A DNA stretch of 64,000 nucleotides from Acholeplasma equirhinis (GTDB lineage Bacteria; Bacillota_I; Bacilli_A; Acholeplasmatales; Acholeplasmataceae): NCBI RefSeq assembly GCF_017052655.1, contig NZ_JAFIDC010000001.1, positions 124,001 through 188,000 of the forward strand. Reading direction: 5' to 3'. Within the stretch, counting starts at the first letter, position 1. Each line of letters starts with the position of its first letter. The notes beneath the pieces were generated by a model. That model had not been told where the DNA came from and did no database searches. It worked only from the letters and a program-made list of their open reading frames with translations. The translations under genes were made by a program, and so were the position numbers. Below, piece by piece: positions 8,944 to 17,761 of this stretch.

Positions 8944-9612
8944 ATGATTGATATGCACACACACATCCTACCAATGGTAGATGATGGTGCGAAAACATTT
9001 GAAGAAGCACTTGAAATGTTGAAAATGGAATTTGAACAAGGATTTAGACGTATTGTCTTAACACCACACGTCCAAAATAGAGTTCAAAAAGTTTCAAGTA
9101 AAGAATTAAACTCAAGATTTGAAAAATTTCAAGCTTATGTTGGGGAACATTTGCCTGAAATAAAACTCTACTTAGGGGCCGAAGTAAAATATGATGCATT
9201 AAAAACTGATGCACCATATGAACGCTATGTATTCCAAGGAACAAAATATCTTTTAATGGAATTTTCGGTTAAATCCCCTGAGCCTATTGTAGATTGTTTG
9301 TACGATTTAGTTGCTAAAGGATTTAAACCGATTTTAGCGCATGTCGAACGTTATGACTACTTAAAACTTGAAGACGTAATAAGAATCAGACAAGACGGAT
9401 CCTTAATACAAGTGAATGCTGGGGCAATTCTTGGAACTGATGGCTTTTCAATAAAACGTCGTGCGATGAAATATATCAATGAAGGTCTCGTTGATCTTAT
9501 CGCGAGTGATACCCATAATACAAAATCAAGAAAACCTAATGTCTTACCAGCACTTGAAAAAGTTGCGAAAAAATATAATTCAAATAAACTAAAGGAGTTT
9601 AGATATGAGTGA
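8944..9612 (+). CDS. cpsB: PHP-family tyrosine-protein phosphatase (CpsB/YwqE type)
   Basis: 222 residues. CpsB/YwqE proteins are manganese-dependent phosphatases of the PHP fold that dephosphorylate the CpsD kinase. The N-terminal metal motif DMHTHILPMVDDGAK is intact, followed by LTPHVQ, a central GAEVKYD, AHVERYDY and a C-terminal ASDTHN, all positions of metal ligands in the PHP family. It completes the kinase/phosphatase cycle with the two genes before it. The last eight bases overlap the start of the DegV gene. Confidence 0.92.
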   Translation: MIDMHTHILPMVDDGAKTFEEALEMLKMEFEQGFRRIVLTPHVQNRVQKVSSKELNSRFEKFQAYVGEHLPEIKLYLGAEVKYDALKTDAPYERYVFQGTKYLLMEFSVKSPEPIVDCLYDLVAKGFKPILAHVERYDYLKLEDVIRIRQDGSLIQVNAGAILGTDGFSIKRRAMKYINEGLVDLIASDTHNTKSRKPNVLPALEKVAKKYNSNKLKEFRYE

Positions 9613-10474
9613 ATTTGTAATCATAACTGATTCAACCACTGATTTACCTGATTCATTAGCTAAAAAGCATGAATTAGTCATTGTTCCACTTAAGTTTCAT
9701 ATTGGGGATAAAACTTATGTGAACTATCCAGATAACCGTGATCTTGCACCAAAAGATTTCTATGAACAAATGAAGAATGGTGCACAACCAACAACATCTC
9801 AAATTAATCCAGATGAATATGTTGAAGTTTTAACACCAATTCTAGAATCTGGAAAAGATGTCCTAATGTTAGTTTTCTCTTCAGCACTTTCTGGTACATT
9901 CAATTCAGCAAGAATTGCATCAGAAGAATTGAAAGAAAAATATCCTTCAAGAAAGATTCTTTTAGTAGATACTAAATCAGCATCTTTAGGTGAAGGTTTA
10001 CTTGTTACACTTGCTGCTAAGAAAAAAGCAGCTGGTGCATCAATTGAAGAAGTTAAAGCATACACAGAAGAAATGATTCCAAAAATTGCACACTGGTTCA
10101 CAGTGGATGATATTGGACATTTAGTGCGTGGTGGTAGACTTTCTAAAGCGGCTGGGTTCATTGCTAAGTTAGCATCAATCAAACCAATCCTTTCTGCAAA
10201 TAACGAAGGTAAATTAGTTGCACGTCATAAGGCAATTGGACGTAAACGTGCAATTAAAGCATTATTTGAAGAAATGGTTAAAACGGCTGAAGAAGGCCCA
10301 CAAATCGTTTACATCGGTCACGGTGACGATTTAGGAGCTGCAGAAGGTTTAGCAGAACAAATTAAAGCAGAATTCCAAGTTGAAGAACTCGTTATTACAG
10401 ATATCGGTCCAGTTATCGGTGCACATACAGGTGCTGGTGTCCTAGCTCTATTCTTTATTGGGAAAGAAAGATGA
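9605..10474 (+). CDS. DegV family fatty-acid-binding protein
   Basis: 289 residues, usual length for the family. DegV proteins bind long-chain fatty acids in a cleft and, as FakB, present them to the kinase FakA for phosphorylation. Seen: N-terminal IITDSTTDLP, the SALSGTFNSA loop, the central DDIGHLVRGGRLSKAAG motif and a C-terminal GPVIGAHTGAG, all diagnostic. No FakA is in the window. It starts eight bases inside cpsB with AAAGGAG as ribosome binding site, and its stop overlaps the next gene (ATGA), so it is carried in the polysaccharide operon although its link to polysaccharide is not evident. Confidence 0.93.
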   Translation: MSEFVIITDSTTDLPDSLAKKHELVIVPLKFHIGDKTYVNYPDNRDLAPKDFYEQMKNGAQPTTSQINPDEYVEVLTPILESGKDVLMLVFSSALSGTFNSARIASEELKEKYPSRKILLVDTKSASLGEGLLVTLAAKKKAAGASIEEVKAYTEEMIPKIAHWFTVDDIGHLVRGGRLSKAAGFIAKLASIKPILSANNEGKLVARHKAIGRKRAIKALFEEMVKTAEEGPQIVYIGHGDDLGAAEGLAEQIKAEFQVEELVITDIGPVIGAHTGAGVLALFFIGKER

Positions 10475-11190
10475 TTGACAAGGATTACCGATTAGCATTA
10501 CTTATTGATGCAGATAACATTTCTCCAAACTACTTAGATATCATCATCAGTGAAACTAATAAACACGGGAAAATCACCATAGCGAAAATCTATGGTGATT
10601 GGTCCCAAGAACGTTTAAAAACTTGGAAAGCAAAAGCTGAAAAATATAGTTTAACCTTTGTACAACAATACGCTAACTTGTCAAACAAAGGTAATGTTTC
10701 TGATTTCACACTTGTTATTGATGCCATGGACATTTTATATTCAAATAAAGTGAATGGATTTTGTATCGCCTCATCTGATTCAGACTTTACAAAACTCATC
10801 ATTCGTCTTAAAGAAGATAATATGTACTTGATAGGTATGGGTGAATCAAAAACACCAGAGGTTTTAGTAAACTCTTATGAAAGATTCTATTATATTGATA
10901 AAATCTTAGAAGAACTTCAACCTAAAAAATCTAAGAGTGATCAAAGTTCAAACTCTTTAATCACTAAGATTGAAATTATTCTCAAGGAATTAAAGAAAAT
11001 TATTGATGATAATTTAGAAGATGATGGATGGGCTTACTGGTCTTTAGTAGCAAACCAACTAAGAAAGAAATATCCAGGATTTGACCCAATTAACTATGGT
11101 TCTAAATTAAAAGCACTAAATTTCTTTAAAACATTCCCTGAATTTGAAATTAAAAACGAAGATAAAGTTGCATATATAAGAGTAAAATAA
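10471..11190 (+). CDS. NYN (LabA-like PIN) domain ribonuclease-type protein with OST-HTH/LOTUS domain
   Basis: 239 residues. The N-terminal half is a NYN domain of the LabA type: ALLIDADNISP near residue 10, KGNVSDFTLVIDAMD near 72 and CIASSDSDFTKLI near 100 supply the acidic residues of a PIN-like metal site, suggesting ribonuclease activity. The C-terminal part (about residues 165-239: DDGWAYWSLVANQLRKKYP...YIRVK) is an OST-HTH/LOTUS RNA-binding domain. This two-domain architecture is known in many bacteria but its substrate is not. It overlaps degV by four bases and is ended by a strong terminator, so it is the last gene of the first polysaccharide transcript. Confidence 0.88.
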   Translation: MIDKDYRLALLIDADNISPNYLDIIISETNKHGKITIAKIYGDWSQERLKTWKAKAEKYSLTFVQQYANLSNKGNVSDFTLVIDAMDILYSNKVNGFCIASSDSDFTKLIIRLKEDNMYLIGMGESKTPEVLVNSYERFYYIDKILEELQPKKSKSDQSSNSLITKIEIILKELKKIIDDNLEDDGWAYWSLVANQLRKKYPGFDPINYGSKLKALNFFKTFPEFEIKNEDKVAYIRVK

Positions 11191-11194
11191 ATTG

Positions 11195-11229
11195 AATCCT
11201 AGACATGAATTGTGTCTAGGATTTTTTTT
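11195..11229 (+). terminator. Rho-independent terminator after the NYN gene
   Basis: AATCCTAGACA / TGTCTAGGATT stem with a seven-base loop and a run of T. It splits the polysaccharide locus into a regulatory operon (cpsCDB-degV-NYN) and a biosynthetic operon. Confidence 0.92.
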
Positions 11230-11298
11230 ATTCTTTATTCATAGGCTATCAAACCATTAACATATAATGTTATAATTGTTATGAGGTAAGTACAATCT

Positions 11299-12135
11299 AT
11301 GATTGAATTTTCAGTTTTAATGGGAGTCTACATAAAAGATAGACCAAAATGGGTATCTGAAGCACTTGATAGTATGTTAAATCAGACTGTTAAACCGTCT
11401 GAAATTTTAATCGTACAAGATGGACCAATTACTAAAGAGTTAGAAGAAACGATTGAGAAATACATAAATGAAAATTCAATTGTTAAACTAATTAAATTTG
11501 AACAAAACCGTGGTGTTGGTGCAACGATGCAAGATGCTGTTCCACTTGCAAAATATGACTATATTGCAAGAATGGATTCAGATGATATCTCAGTTAAAGA
11601 ACGTTTTGAAAAAGAAATTAAATTTTTAGAAGAAAATCCAGATTATGATGGCGTAGGTTCTGTTGTTATTGAATTTGAAGATGGAAAAAATCCATTTGAA
11701 TCGACAATCTTTAGAAACTTACCAGAAACAAATGAGGAAATCATTAAATGGTCTAAAGGTAGATGTCCACTCCAACAGTCAACAGTTATGCTAAAAAAAG
11801 AAGCAATTTTAAAAGCTGGTGGTTATCGTGAGTTTTATTTAGTTGAAGACTATGACTTATTTATTCGAATGATTTCAAATGGTTCAAAGTTCTATAACTT
11901 CCAAGAACCATTGACCTACATGAGAATTAATAAAGACTTCTTTAACCGTCGTGGTGGTTTAAAGTATTATAAATCTATCCACAAGTTTAAAAAATATATG
12001 TATCAATCTGGGCATATTACTTATATGCAATATCTTAAGACAAACACTGCATCATTAATCGTTTGTCTCATGCCGGGTTTCTTAAGAACATACATTTATA
12101 AAAAATTGTTAAGAAAAAAGAAGAAGGGTAATTAA
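11299..12135 (+). CDS. Family 2 glycosyltransferase
   Basis: 278 residues. GT2 enzymes transfer a sugar from a nucleotide donor to a lipid-linked acceptor at the inner face of the membrane. The GT-A fold is seen from SVLMGVYIKDRP at the N-terminus, LNQTVKPSEILIVQDGP, and the DxD-type motif ARMDSDD near residue 93, then GGYREFYLVEDYDLFIR containing the usual ED acceptor-side motif. It resembles the short CpsI/amylovoran-type enzymes. Two TATAAT sequences lie at 11263-11276 as possible -10 elements of the biosynthetic operon. The stop overlaps the next start by one base (TAATG). Confidence 0.88.
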   Translation: MIEFSVLMGVYIKDRPKWVSEALDSMLNQTVKPSEILIVQDGPITKELEETIEKYINENSIVKLIKFEQNRGVGATMQDAVPLAKYDYIARMDSDDISVKERFEKEIKFLEENPDYDGVGSVVIEFEDGKNPFESTIFRNLPETNEEIIKWSKGRCPLQQSTVMLKKEAILKAGGYREFYLVEDYDLFIRMISNGSKFYNFQEPLTYMRINKDFFNRRGGLKYYKSIHKFKKYMYQSGHITYMQYLKTNTASLIVCLMPGFLRTYIYKKLLRKKKKGN

Positions 12136-12911
12136 TGAATATAAAAGTATTTATTGCATCCCATAAACTTTATCCAAATGTAGAAAAATATATTGATGAC
12201 AGTTATCAATTTATTCAAACAGGAAAACATGGTAAGCCTGAAATTCCTAATTTTTTAAGTGATGATGGAAAAGACTTAATTTCAGAAAAGAATCCAAATT
12301 ATTCTGAATTAACAGCACTTTATTATATTTGGAAGAAAACTTCTTATGATGTTGTTGGTCTCATTCATTATAGAAGATTATTTAGCAACAAAAGATTCTC
12401 AATTTTTTCATATCAAGGATTAAAGAAGGAAAAAATTGAAACTATTTTATCTTCATATGATGCAATCTTGCCACTGCGTCCTCGCTTAAGAGTTAATATG
12501 AGAACAAATTATCAAAGAAACCATTTTATTAAGGATTTAGACCTTACAAGAGAGATTGTTTCTAATATGTTCCCTGATTACTTAGAAAGTTTTGATCAGT
12601 TCTTAAATTCTAATAGACCATATCTTTATAATATGTTTATTATGAAAAAAGAGCTTTTAAATCAATACTGTGAATTTCTCTTTCCTATTCTTTTTGAACT
12701 TGAGAAACAAGTTGATTTAAAAGCTTATGATGATTATCAAAAAAGATTGTTTGGGTTTATCTCTGAAAGACTCTTTAATGTTTGGGTTTTAAAGGAAAAC
12801 ATTAAAGTCAAAGAAGTACCAGTGATTGAAATCGAAAGAAAACCATATATTGAGTTTATTAAAGGTATTGCACGTAAAATCTTTGGTGCAAATGGAGATG
12901 TCAAAAGATGA
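12135..12911 (+). CDS. DUF4422-type capsular glycosyltransferase
   Basis: 258 residues. The pattern KVFIASHKLYP at the start, then NYSELTALYYIWKK...VVGLIHYRRLF, and a C-terminal SERLFNVWV is characteristic of the DUF4422 family found in capsule and exopolysaccharide loci, thought to be glycosyltransferases. Sugar specificity cannot be read from the sequence; members often sit next to UDP-galactopyranose mutase genes, as here (two genes away), so a galactofuranosyl role is possible but unproven. It overlaps both neighbours by one and four bases. Confidence 0.82.
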   Translation: MNIKVFIASHKLYPNVEKYIDDSYQFIQTGKHGKPEIPNFLSDDGKDLISEKNPNYSELTALYYIWKKTSYDVVGLIHYRRLFSNKRFSIFSYQGLKKEKIETILSSYDAILPLRPRLRVNMRTNYQRNHFIKDLDLTREIVSNMFPDYLESFDQFLNSNRPYLYNMFIMKKELLNQYCEFLFPILFELEKQVDLKAYDDYQKRLFGFISERLFNVWVLKENIKVKEVPVIEIERKPYIEFIKGIARKIFGANGDVKR

Positions 12912-14017
12912 AGAAAATTAAATTGCTTCACATTTTAACAGAACTTCAATTAACAAATGGCATAACTTCTTATGTCATGAATCATTATCAAAGACTTGAT
13001 CATGATAAATTTCAAGTTGATTTTTTAATTGTGAAAACAGCTGATCAAAAGTATATTGATATGATTGAAAAACATCAGGACAGAATCATTCAAGCTCCAA
13101 GACTTTCAATGAAAAACTATGCTAAGTTTGTTAAACATGCAAAAACTTTATTTACAGAAAACAATTACGATATTGTGCATTCACATGAATTTAATTGGGG
13201 GATGCCTTATTTAGTAGAAGCTAAGAAAAAAGGCATTGCGGTGCGAATTTTCCATGCACATGCAACTCAAAGTAGTCCAAGTTTAGTTAAAAAGATTAGA
13301 AATGCACTTTTAATCCCAAAGACTATTCATGCAGCAACAGATCTTTGGAGTTGTAGTGAAGTTGCAGGAAAATTCTTTTTTAAAGATAAACCTTTTTATT
13401 TATCGCATAATGCGATTGATTATGAAAGATTTTTATTTAATCAAGAATACAGAGATGATATTAGAAGTATATTAAACTTAGAAAAAGATATTAAATTGAT
13501 TGGATTTTTTGGTCGATTCGAAGCACAAAAAAATCCAATGCAAACTTTAGATGTATTTAAAGAACTACTTATTTTAAGAAAAGATGTACATCTTTTAATG
13601 GTTGGTGGTGGTTCATTAGAACCAAAACTATTAGAGTTTATTAGTGAAAACAATATGGATCAATTTGTTACAATGTTTTCACCGAGAAGAGATATTTATA
13701 AGTTCTATTCAGCAATTGATTTATTTATGTTACCGTCTCTTTATGAAGGGCTACCAGTTGTTGGAGTAGAAGCACTCTTTAGTAATTTAAAACAAGTTTA
13801 TTCAACTAATATTACAAGAGAACTTAATTTAATTGATTCAATTACTTACTTACCACTCGATTTATCAGTTGATATGTGGGCAAGAAAGGTTAGTCAATTA
13901 TTGGATCAAAAATCAGAAAGAGTTTTAAAATCATCCGATAAGTTAAATATCTACAAAATTGATTATCAAGCTAAGATGGTTGAAGAGAAATATCTTTCAT
14001 TTTTCAAAGGAGCATAA
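12908..14017 (+). CDS. Family 1/4 glycosyltransferase (GT-B fold, EpsF-like)
   Basis: 369 residues. Seen: N-terminal KLLHILTELQLTNGITSYVMNHY, the acceptor-domain DIVHSHEFNWG, the linker IGFFGRFEAQKNP, and the donor-binding FMLPSLYEGLPVVGVEA (E-x7-E motif, here ...YEGLPVVGVE) near residue 275-290. This is a retaining GT-B enzyme of the kind that adds sugars to exopolysaccharide repeat units at the cytoplasmic membrane face. It overlaps the preceding gene by four bases and is two bases before glf. Confidence 0.88.
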   Translation: MKKIKLLHILTELQLTNGITSYVMNHYQRLDHDKFQVDFLIVKTADQKYIDMIEKHQDRIIQAPRLSMKNYAKFVKHAKTLFTENNYDIVHSHEFNWGMPYLVEAKKKGIAVRIFHAHATQSSPSLVKKIRNALLIPKTIHAATDLWSCSEVAGKFFFKDKPFYLSHNAIDYERFLFNQEYRDDIRSILNLEKDIKLIGFFGRFEAQKNPMQTLDVFKELLILRKDVHLLMVGGGSLEPKLLEFISENNMDQFVTMFSPRRDIYKFYSAIDLFMLPSLYEGLPVVGVEALFSNLKQVYSTNITRELNLIDSITYLPLDLSVDMWARKVSQLLDQKSERVLKSSDKLNIYKIDYQAKMVEEKYLSFFKGA

Positions 14018-14019
14018 TT

Positions 14020-15126
14020 ATGTATGATTATTTAGTTGTCGGAGCAGGTATCTTTGGTTCAGTCTTTGCCTATGAAGCAAAGAAACGAGGAAAGAAAGTA
14101 CTTGTTATTGATAAGAGGGACCATATTGGTGGCAATATGTACACCAAAGATATTGAAGGGATTAATGTGCATATGTATGGTGCACATATTTTCCATACTT
14201 CAAATAAAACAATTTGGGAATATATAAATCAATTTACAGAGTTTAATAACTACATAAATAGCCCAGTTGCCAATTATAAAGGTGAACTTTATAATCTACC
14301 TTTCAACATGAATACTTTTTATCAAATGTGGGGTGTCAAAACGCCACAAGAAGCCAAAGATATGATTGAACGACAAAGAGAAAAATACTTTGTTGAACGT
14401 CCTAAAAACTTAGAAGAACAAGCGATTAATTTAGTTGGTTTAGATATCTATCAAAAACTCATTAAAGGGTATACAGAAAAACAATGGGGTAGAGATTGTA
14501 AAGACTTACCAGCCTTTATTATTAGAAGATTACCAGTTCGTTTTACATTTGATAATAACTACTTTAATGATACTTATCAAGGTATTCCTGTTGGTGGTTA
14601 TACACCAATCTTTGAAAAGTTACTAGAAGGCATTGAAGTTAAATTAGGCGTTGATTATTTCAAAGAAAAAGAAGCTTTAGATAAATTAGCATCTAAAGTT
14701 TTATATACTGGACCAATTGACCAATTCTATCAGTATGAATTTGGTGTTTTAGGTTATAGAAGTTTGCGTTTTGAACACGAAATCTTGGATATGGAAAACT
14801 ATCAAGGTAATGCAGTTATTAACTATACAGATAGAGAAACACCATATACAAGAATCATTGAACATAAACATTTTGAATTTGGTAAACAATCAAAGACAGT
14901 GATTACAAGAGAATACCCAGATCAATTTAGTTTAGGTAAAGAAATGTATTACCCAATCAATGATGAAGCTAATAATGAAATCTATAAGATGTATAAAGAA
15001 AAAGCAGATAGTGAAACTAAATATTTATTTGGTGGACGTCTAGCTGAATATAAATATTATGATATGCATGCAGTCATTGCATCTGCTTTATCCATGGTGA
15101 AGAAAGAATTTTATGAAGAAAGCTAG
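14020..15126 (+). CDS. glf: UDP-galactopyranose mutase
   Basis: 368 residues, normal length. This flavoenzyme interconverts UDP-galactopyranose and UDP-galactofuranose, so the locus should make a galactofuranose-containing glycan. Seen: FAD-binding VVGAGIFGSVFAYEA at residue 6, VIDKRDHIGGNMYT, the MYGAHIFHT active-site loop, a K-x-x-G-x-x-x-x-Q-x-G-R-D stretch (IKGYTEKQWGRD) that includes the substrate-binding region, and the C-terminal GGRLAEYKYYDMHAVI. It overlaps the flippase gene by 14 bases. Confidence 0.97.
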   Translation: MYDYLVVGAGIFGSVFAYEAKKRGKKVLVIDKRDHIGGNMYTKDIEGINVHMYGAHIFHTSNKTIWEYINQFTEFNNYINSPVANYKGELYNLPFNMNTFYQMWGVKTPQEAKDMIERQREKYFVERPKNLEEQAINLVGLDIYQKLIKGYTEKQWGRDCKDLPAFIIRRLPVRFTFDNNYFNDTYQGIPVGGYTPIFEKLLEGIEVKLGVDYFKEKEALDKLASKVLYTGPIDQFYQYEFGVLGYRSLRFEHEILDMENYQGNAVINYTDRETPYTRIIEHKHFEFGKQSKTVITREYPDQFSLGKEMYYPINDEANNEIYKMYKEKADSETKYLFGGRLAEYKYYDMHAVIASALSMVKKEFYEES

Positions 15127-16600
15127 TTTGTCAAAAAACTATTTATATAATTTAATCTATCAAGTACTCGCTGTCATTATTCCAATTATTCTAATTCCTT
15201 ATTTATCAAGAGTCTTAGAACCAAGTGGGAATGGACAATACGCGTTTACTTATTCCATTACAACCTATTTTAGTTATTTTGCCTTACTAGGTGTACAACT
15301 TTATGGCACAAAGATGATTTCGATCAATCAAGATGATCCATATCGTTTGAAAAAAACGTTTTGGGAGATCTTAGCACTTAAAGGGATGACATCAGCGATT
15401 GCGATTGTACTTTTTTATGGTGTATTACAATTCATACTTCCAAATCCATTATTCTTAATTCAAGGTATTTGGTTATTTGCGAATTTAATTGATGTGACCT
15501 GGTACTATACCGGTAGTGAAAGATTTAAATCAATTGTCATTAGAAATTCACTCATTAAACTGTTATCTCTTGCTGCAATCTTAATCTTTGTTAAAACGAT
15601 TAATGATGTATGGATTTATGCAATCATCTTAGGTGGTGCAGAGTTAACAGGTCAACTCATTTTATGGTTTTCAATGAGAAAAGAAGCGGTCTTGAAAAAT
15701 ATTGGTGAGATAAAAAAAGATTTTAATCCATACCAACATTTAAAAGGGACATTAGTTTTATTCTTACCACAAGTGATTATTCTTTTATATACATCACTCA
15801 ATGTCACCATGATTGGTGCCATGACAAATGATGTCCAAACAGGGTATTACGATCAAACCTCTAAAATTATTAATACACTTTGTGTGATTGCAACATCACT
15901 TGCAACAGTGATGATTCCAAGGATTAGTAAATTAAATGAAGATGGTCAATCAATTGAAATCGAAAATATGCTGAATAAAAGTATTGGTATTACAACATAT
16001 TTAGCATATCCTATGATGGTAGGATTATTCCTTGTTGCACCGATATTTGTTCCACTTTTCTTAGGTGATCTTTATATAGATGCGATACCTGTTTTAAAAC
16101 TGTATGCAATTAAGATTGGACTTGTTGTATTTTCTAATATTATTGGTGTACAGTATATGATTCCAACCAATAAAAATAAAGCATTTATTTTATCGGTATC
16201 AGCAGGTGCAGTCATTACTTTAGGTTTAAATCTATTCCTTATTCCTTTATATGGTGCACTTGGTGCAGTGATAGTATCACTCATTGCAGAACTTTTAGTT
16301 GTCGCATATCAAATATGGTTAGTTAGAAAAGATATGCCTTTTATCAAATTTATTGCAAGAACTTATAAAGGTTTAATAGCTAGTGTAGTCATGGCAATCT
16401 ACATCATCTTTGCAGGTAATGTAGTTTATCTTGGAACTGGTATGATCGTTGAATCATTTATCCAGAATCAAACGATTGTTACAGGACTTGCACTTGCAAT
16501 GCTAATTGGTACATCTATGATTGTTTACTTTGTAACAAACTTAATTTTAAGAACTGAAATCCAAACTGAAATTTTAAGAAAAATATTTAAAAGGGCATAA
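15113..16600 (+). CDS. wzx: Wzx-type polysaccharide flippase (MOP superfamily)
   Basis: 495 residues with about 12-14 hydrophobic helices. It begins with LSKNYLYNLIYQVLAVIIPIILIPYLSRVLEPSGNGQY, the classical N-terminus of oligosaccharide flippases, which move lipid-linked repeat units across the membrane. Later TGYYDQTSKI and a PIFVPLFLGDLY segment are also typical. No Wzy polymerase is found in the window, so either it lies elsewhere or the repeat units are not polymerised by that route. Confidence 0.92.
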   Translation: MKKASLSKNYLYNLIYQVLAVIIPIILIPYLSRVLEPSGNGQYAFTYSITTYFSYFALLGVQLYGTKMISINQDDPYRLKKTFWEILALKGMTSAIAIVLFYGVLQFILPNPLFLIQGIWLFANLIDVTWYYTGSERFKSIVIRNSLIKLLSLAAILIFVKTINDVWIYAIILGGAELTGQLILWFSMRKEAVLKNIGEIKKDFNPYQHLKGTLVLFLPQVIILLYTSLNVTMIGAMTNDVQTGYYDQTSKIINTLCVIATSLATVMIPRISKLNEDGQSIEIENMLNKSIGITTYLAYPMMVGLFLVAPIFVPLFLGDLYIDAIPVLKLYAIKIGLVVFSNIIGVQYMIPTNKNKAFILSVSAGAVITLGLNLFLIPLYGALGAVIVSLIAELLVVAYQIWLVRKDMPFIKFIARTYKGLIASVVMAIYIIFAGNVVYLGTGMIVESFIQNQTIVTGLALAMLIGTSMIVYFVTNLILRTEIQTEILRKIFKRA

Positions 16601-16602
16601 CA

Positions 16603-17559
16603 ATGAGAGAATTCCTTAAACGATTTAAATTTATCAGAGATATCTACTACAAACATAAAGAACGCAAGTTTGAAAACTTAAAAAAGAAAAGATCAACAAC
16701 ACCGCATACTTTTATTAATCGAAGTAAAAGTAATGAAAAACTGCTTGTAATTTTAGCAGGGTATAAAGATCGTCTTTTTGATTTAGTCTTTGAACGTGTT
16801 AAAGCATTTTTACCTAAAGATATTGATGTATGTATCGTATCTTCTGGCAAATACCATGAAGGGTTAGCAAAAAGAGCAGAAGTTGAAGGTTATTCATATC
16901 TTTCAACCAAAAGAAATCATATTGGACTTGCATTAAATGTTGCCATTAATCGATTTGAAAAAGCTAAATACATTTACAAAATCGATGAAGATATCTTTTT
17001 AACTAAAGGATTCTTTGAAACTTTATTTGATACATATCAAAAAGTATTAAAAGAAGGTGACTTTACACCAGGTATTGTTGCACCACTGATTCCAATTAAC
17101 GGTTATACACACTTAGAGATTCTAAAAAAGCTTAAACTTGTAGATACCTACACTAAAAAGTTCGAATTGCCTAAATATGCATCAATGCCATACAGAATGA
17201 TTGAAAACAACGATCAAGTTGCAAGATTCTTCTGGGGAGAAGGTGGGTATGTACCTAAACTTGATAAATTAAATGAGATTTTTAAAAAAGATCAATTTAA
17301 AGTCTCTGGTGCACCACACAAATTCTCAATCGGTGCTATTCTTTTCACCAAAGATTTATGGAATGATATGGGTAGGTTTTCAGTTCAAAGAGGTAATGGT
17401 TTAGGGATCGATGAAATTGATCTAAATAAGTATTGTTATTTAGAATCACTACCAGTAGTTGTTTCACATAACCAAGTTGTTGGACATTTCTCATTTGGTA
17501 AACAAACAAAATCAATGTTTGAATATTTAGATAAACATCCTGAAATGTTTAAATTATAA
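16603..17559 (+). CDS. Putative glycosyltransferase (GT-A like, unassigned)
   Basis: 318 residues. A basic N-terminus (about 40 residues rich in K/R) is followed by LLVILAGYKDRLFDLVFERV, VCIVSSGKYH, and AKYIYKIDEDIFLTKGFFE, where D-E-D near residue 125 looks like the metal-binding DxD of a GT-A enzyme. The C-terminal half (GIDEIDLNKYCYLESLPVVV, VGHFSFGKQTKSMFEYLDKHPE) is like capsule-locus proteins of unknown specificity. Its place as last gene of the biosynthetic operon, two bases after wzx and before a terminator, supports a role in the same glycan. The exact family is not recognised. Confidence 0.68.
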   Translation: MREFLKRFKFIRDIYYKHKERKFENLKKKRSTTPHTFINRSKSNEKLLVILAGYKDRLFDLVFERVKAFLPKDIDVCIVSSGKYHEGLAKRAEVEGYSYLSTKRNHIGLALNVAINRFEKAKYIYKIDEDIFLTKGFFETLFDTYQKVLKEGDFTPGIVAPLIPINGYTHLEILKKLKLVDTYTKKFELPKYASMPYRMIENNDQVARFFWGEGGYVPKLDKLNEIFKKDQFKVSGAPHKFSIGAILFTKDLWNDMGRFSVQRGNGLGIDEIDLNKYCYLESLPVVVSHNQVVGHFSFGKQTKSMFEYLDKHPEMFKL

Positions 17560-17581
17560 GACAATTTCACACAATAAAATA

Positions 17582-17617
17582 ACGATTAGAGCCCTTAATA
17601 AGGCTCTTTTTTATCGT
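17582..17617 (+). terminator. Rho-independent terminator of the polysaccharide biosynthetic operon
   Basis: AGAGCC / GGCTCT core stem (17588-17607) with T run, inside a longer imperfect pairing ACGAT...ATCGT. Confidence 0.85.
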
Positions 17618-17625
17618 GAAAATCA

Positions 17626-17640
17626 ATAAAACGTTTTCAT
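17626..17640 (-). promoter_or_regulatory. Possible cre (CcpA) site upstream of nox
   Basis: Read on the minus strand, ATGAAAACGTTTTAT matches the cre consensus WTGNAANCGNWNNCW at all fixed positions but one (A instead of C at position 14). It lies just before the nox -35. Whether the organism has CcpA cannot be told from the window. Confidence 0.4.
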
Positions 17641-17651
17641 AAGCAAGTCGA

Positions 17652-17679
17652 TTGTTTATATTTAAAAATGATATAAAAT
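17652..17679 (+). promoter_or_regulatory. Probable nox promoter
   Basis: TTGTTT (17652-17657) and TAAAAT (17674-17679) with a 16-base spacer. The leader that follows is about 75 bases and contains a short GATG-GAAA-CATC hairpin (17693-17704). Confidence 0.5.
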
Positions 17680-17727
17680 AAAGTCGCGATTTCGATGGAA
17701 ACATCAATTTTATAAAAAACAAATTAT

Positions 17728-17748
17728 ATCCACAACTTTTTTGTGGAT
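17728..17748 (+). promoter_or_regulatory. Perfect stem-loop directly before the nox ribosome binding site
   Basis: ATCCACAA - CTTTT - TTGTGGAT is a perfect 8-bp inverted repeat that abuts the GGGAGG Shine-Dalgarno (17748-17753). It could stabilise the messenger, affect translation or bind a repressor. It is not the Rex consensus (TTGTGN..CACAA), whose half-sites run the other way. Confidence 0.55.
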
Positions 17749-17761
17749 GGGAGGCATATGT

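Noticed and set aside
17728-17748. Rex operator in front of nox
   Set aside because: The half-sites are oriented CACAA...TTGTG, opposite to the Rex consensus, and the repeat lies at the ribosome site, where an RNA hairpin is more likely.
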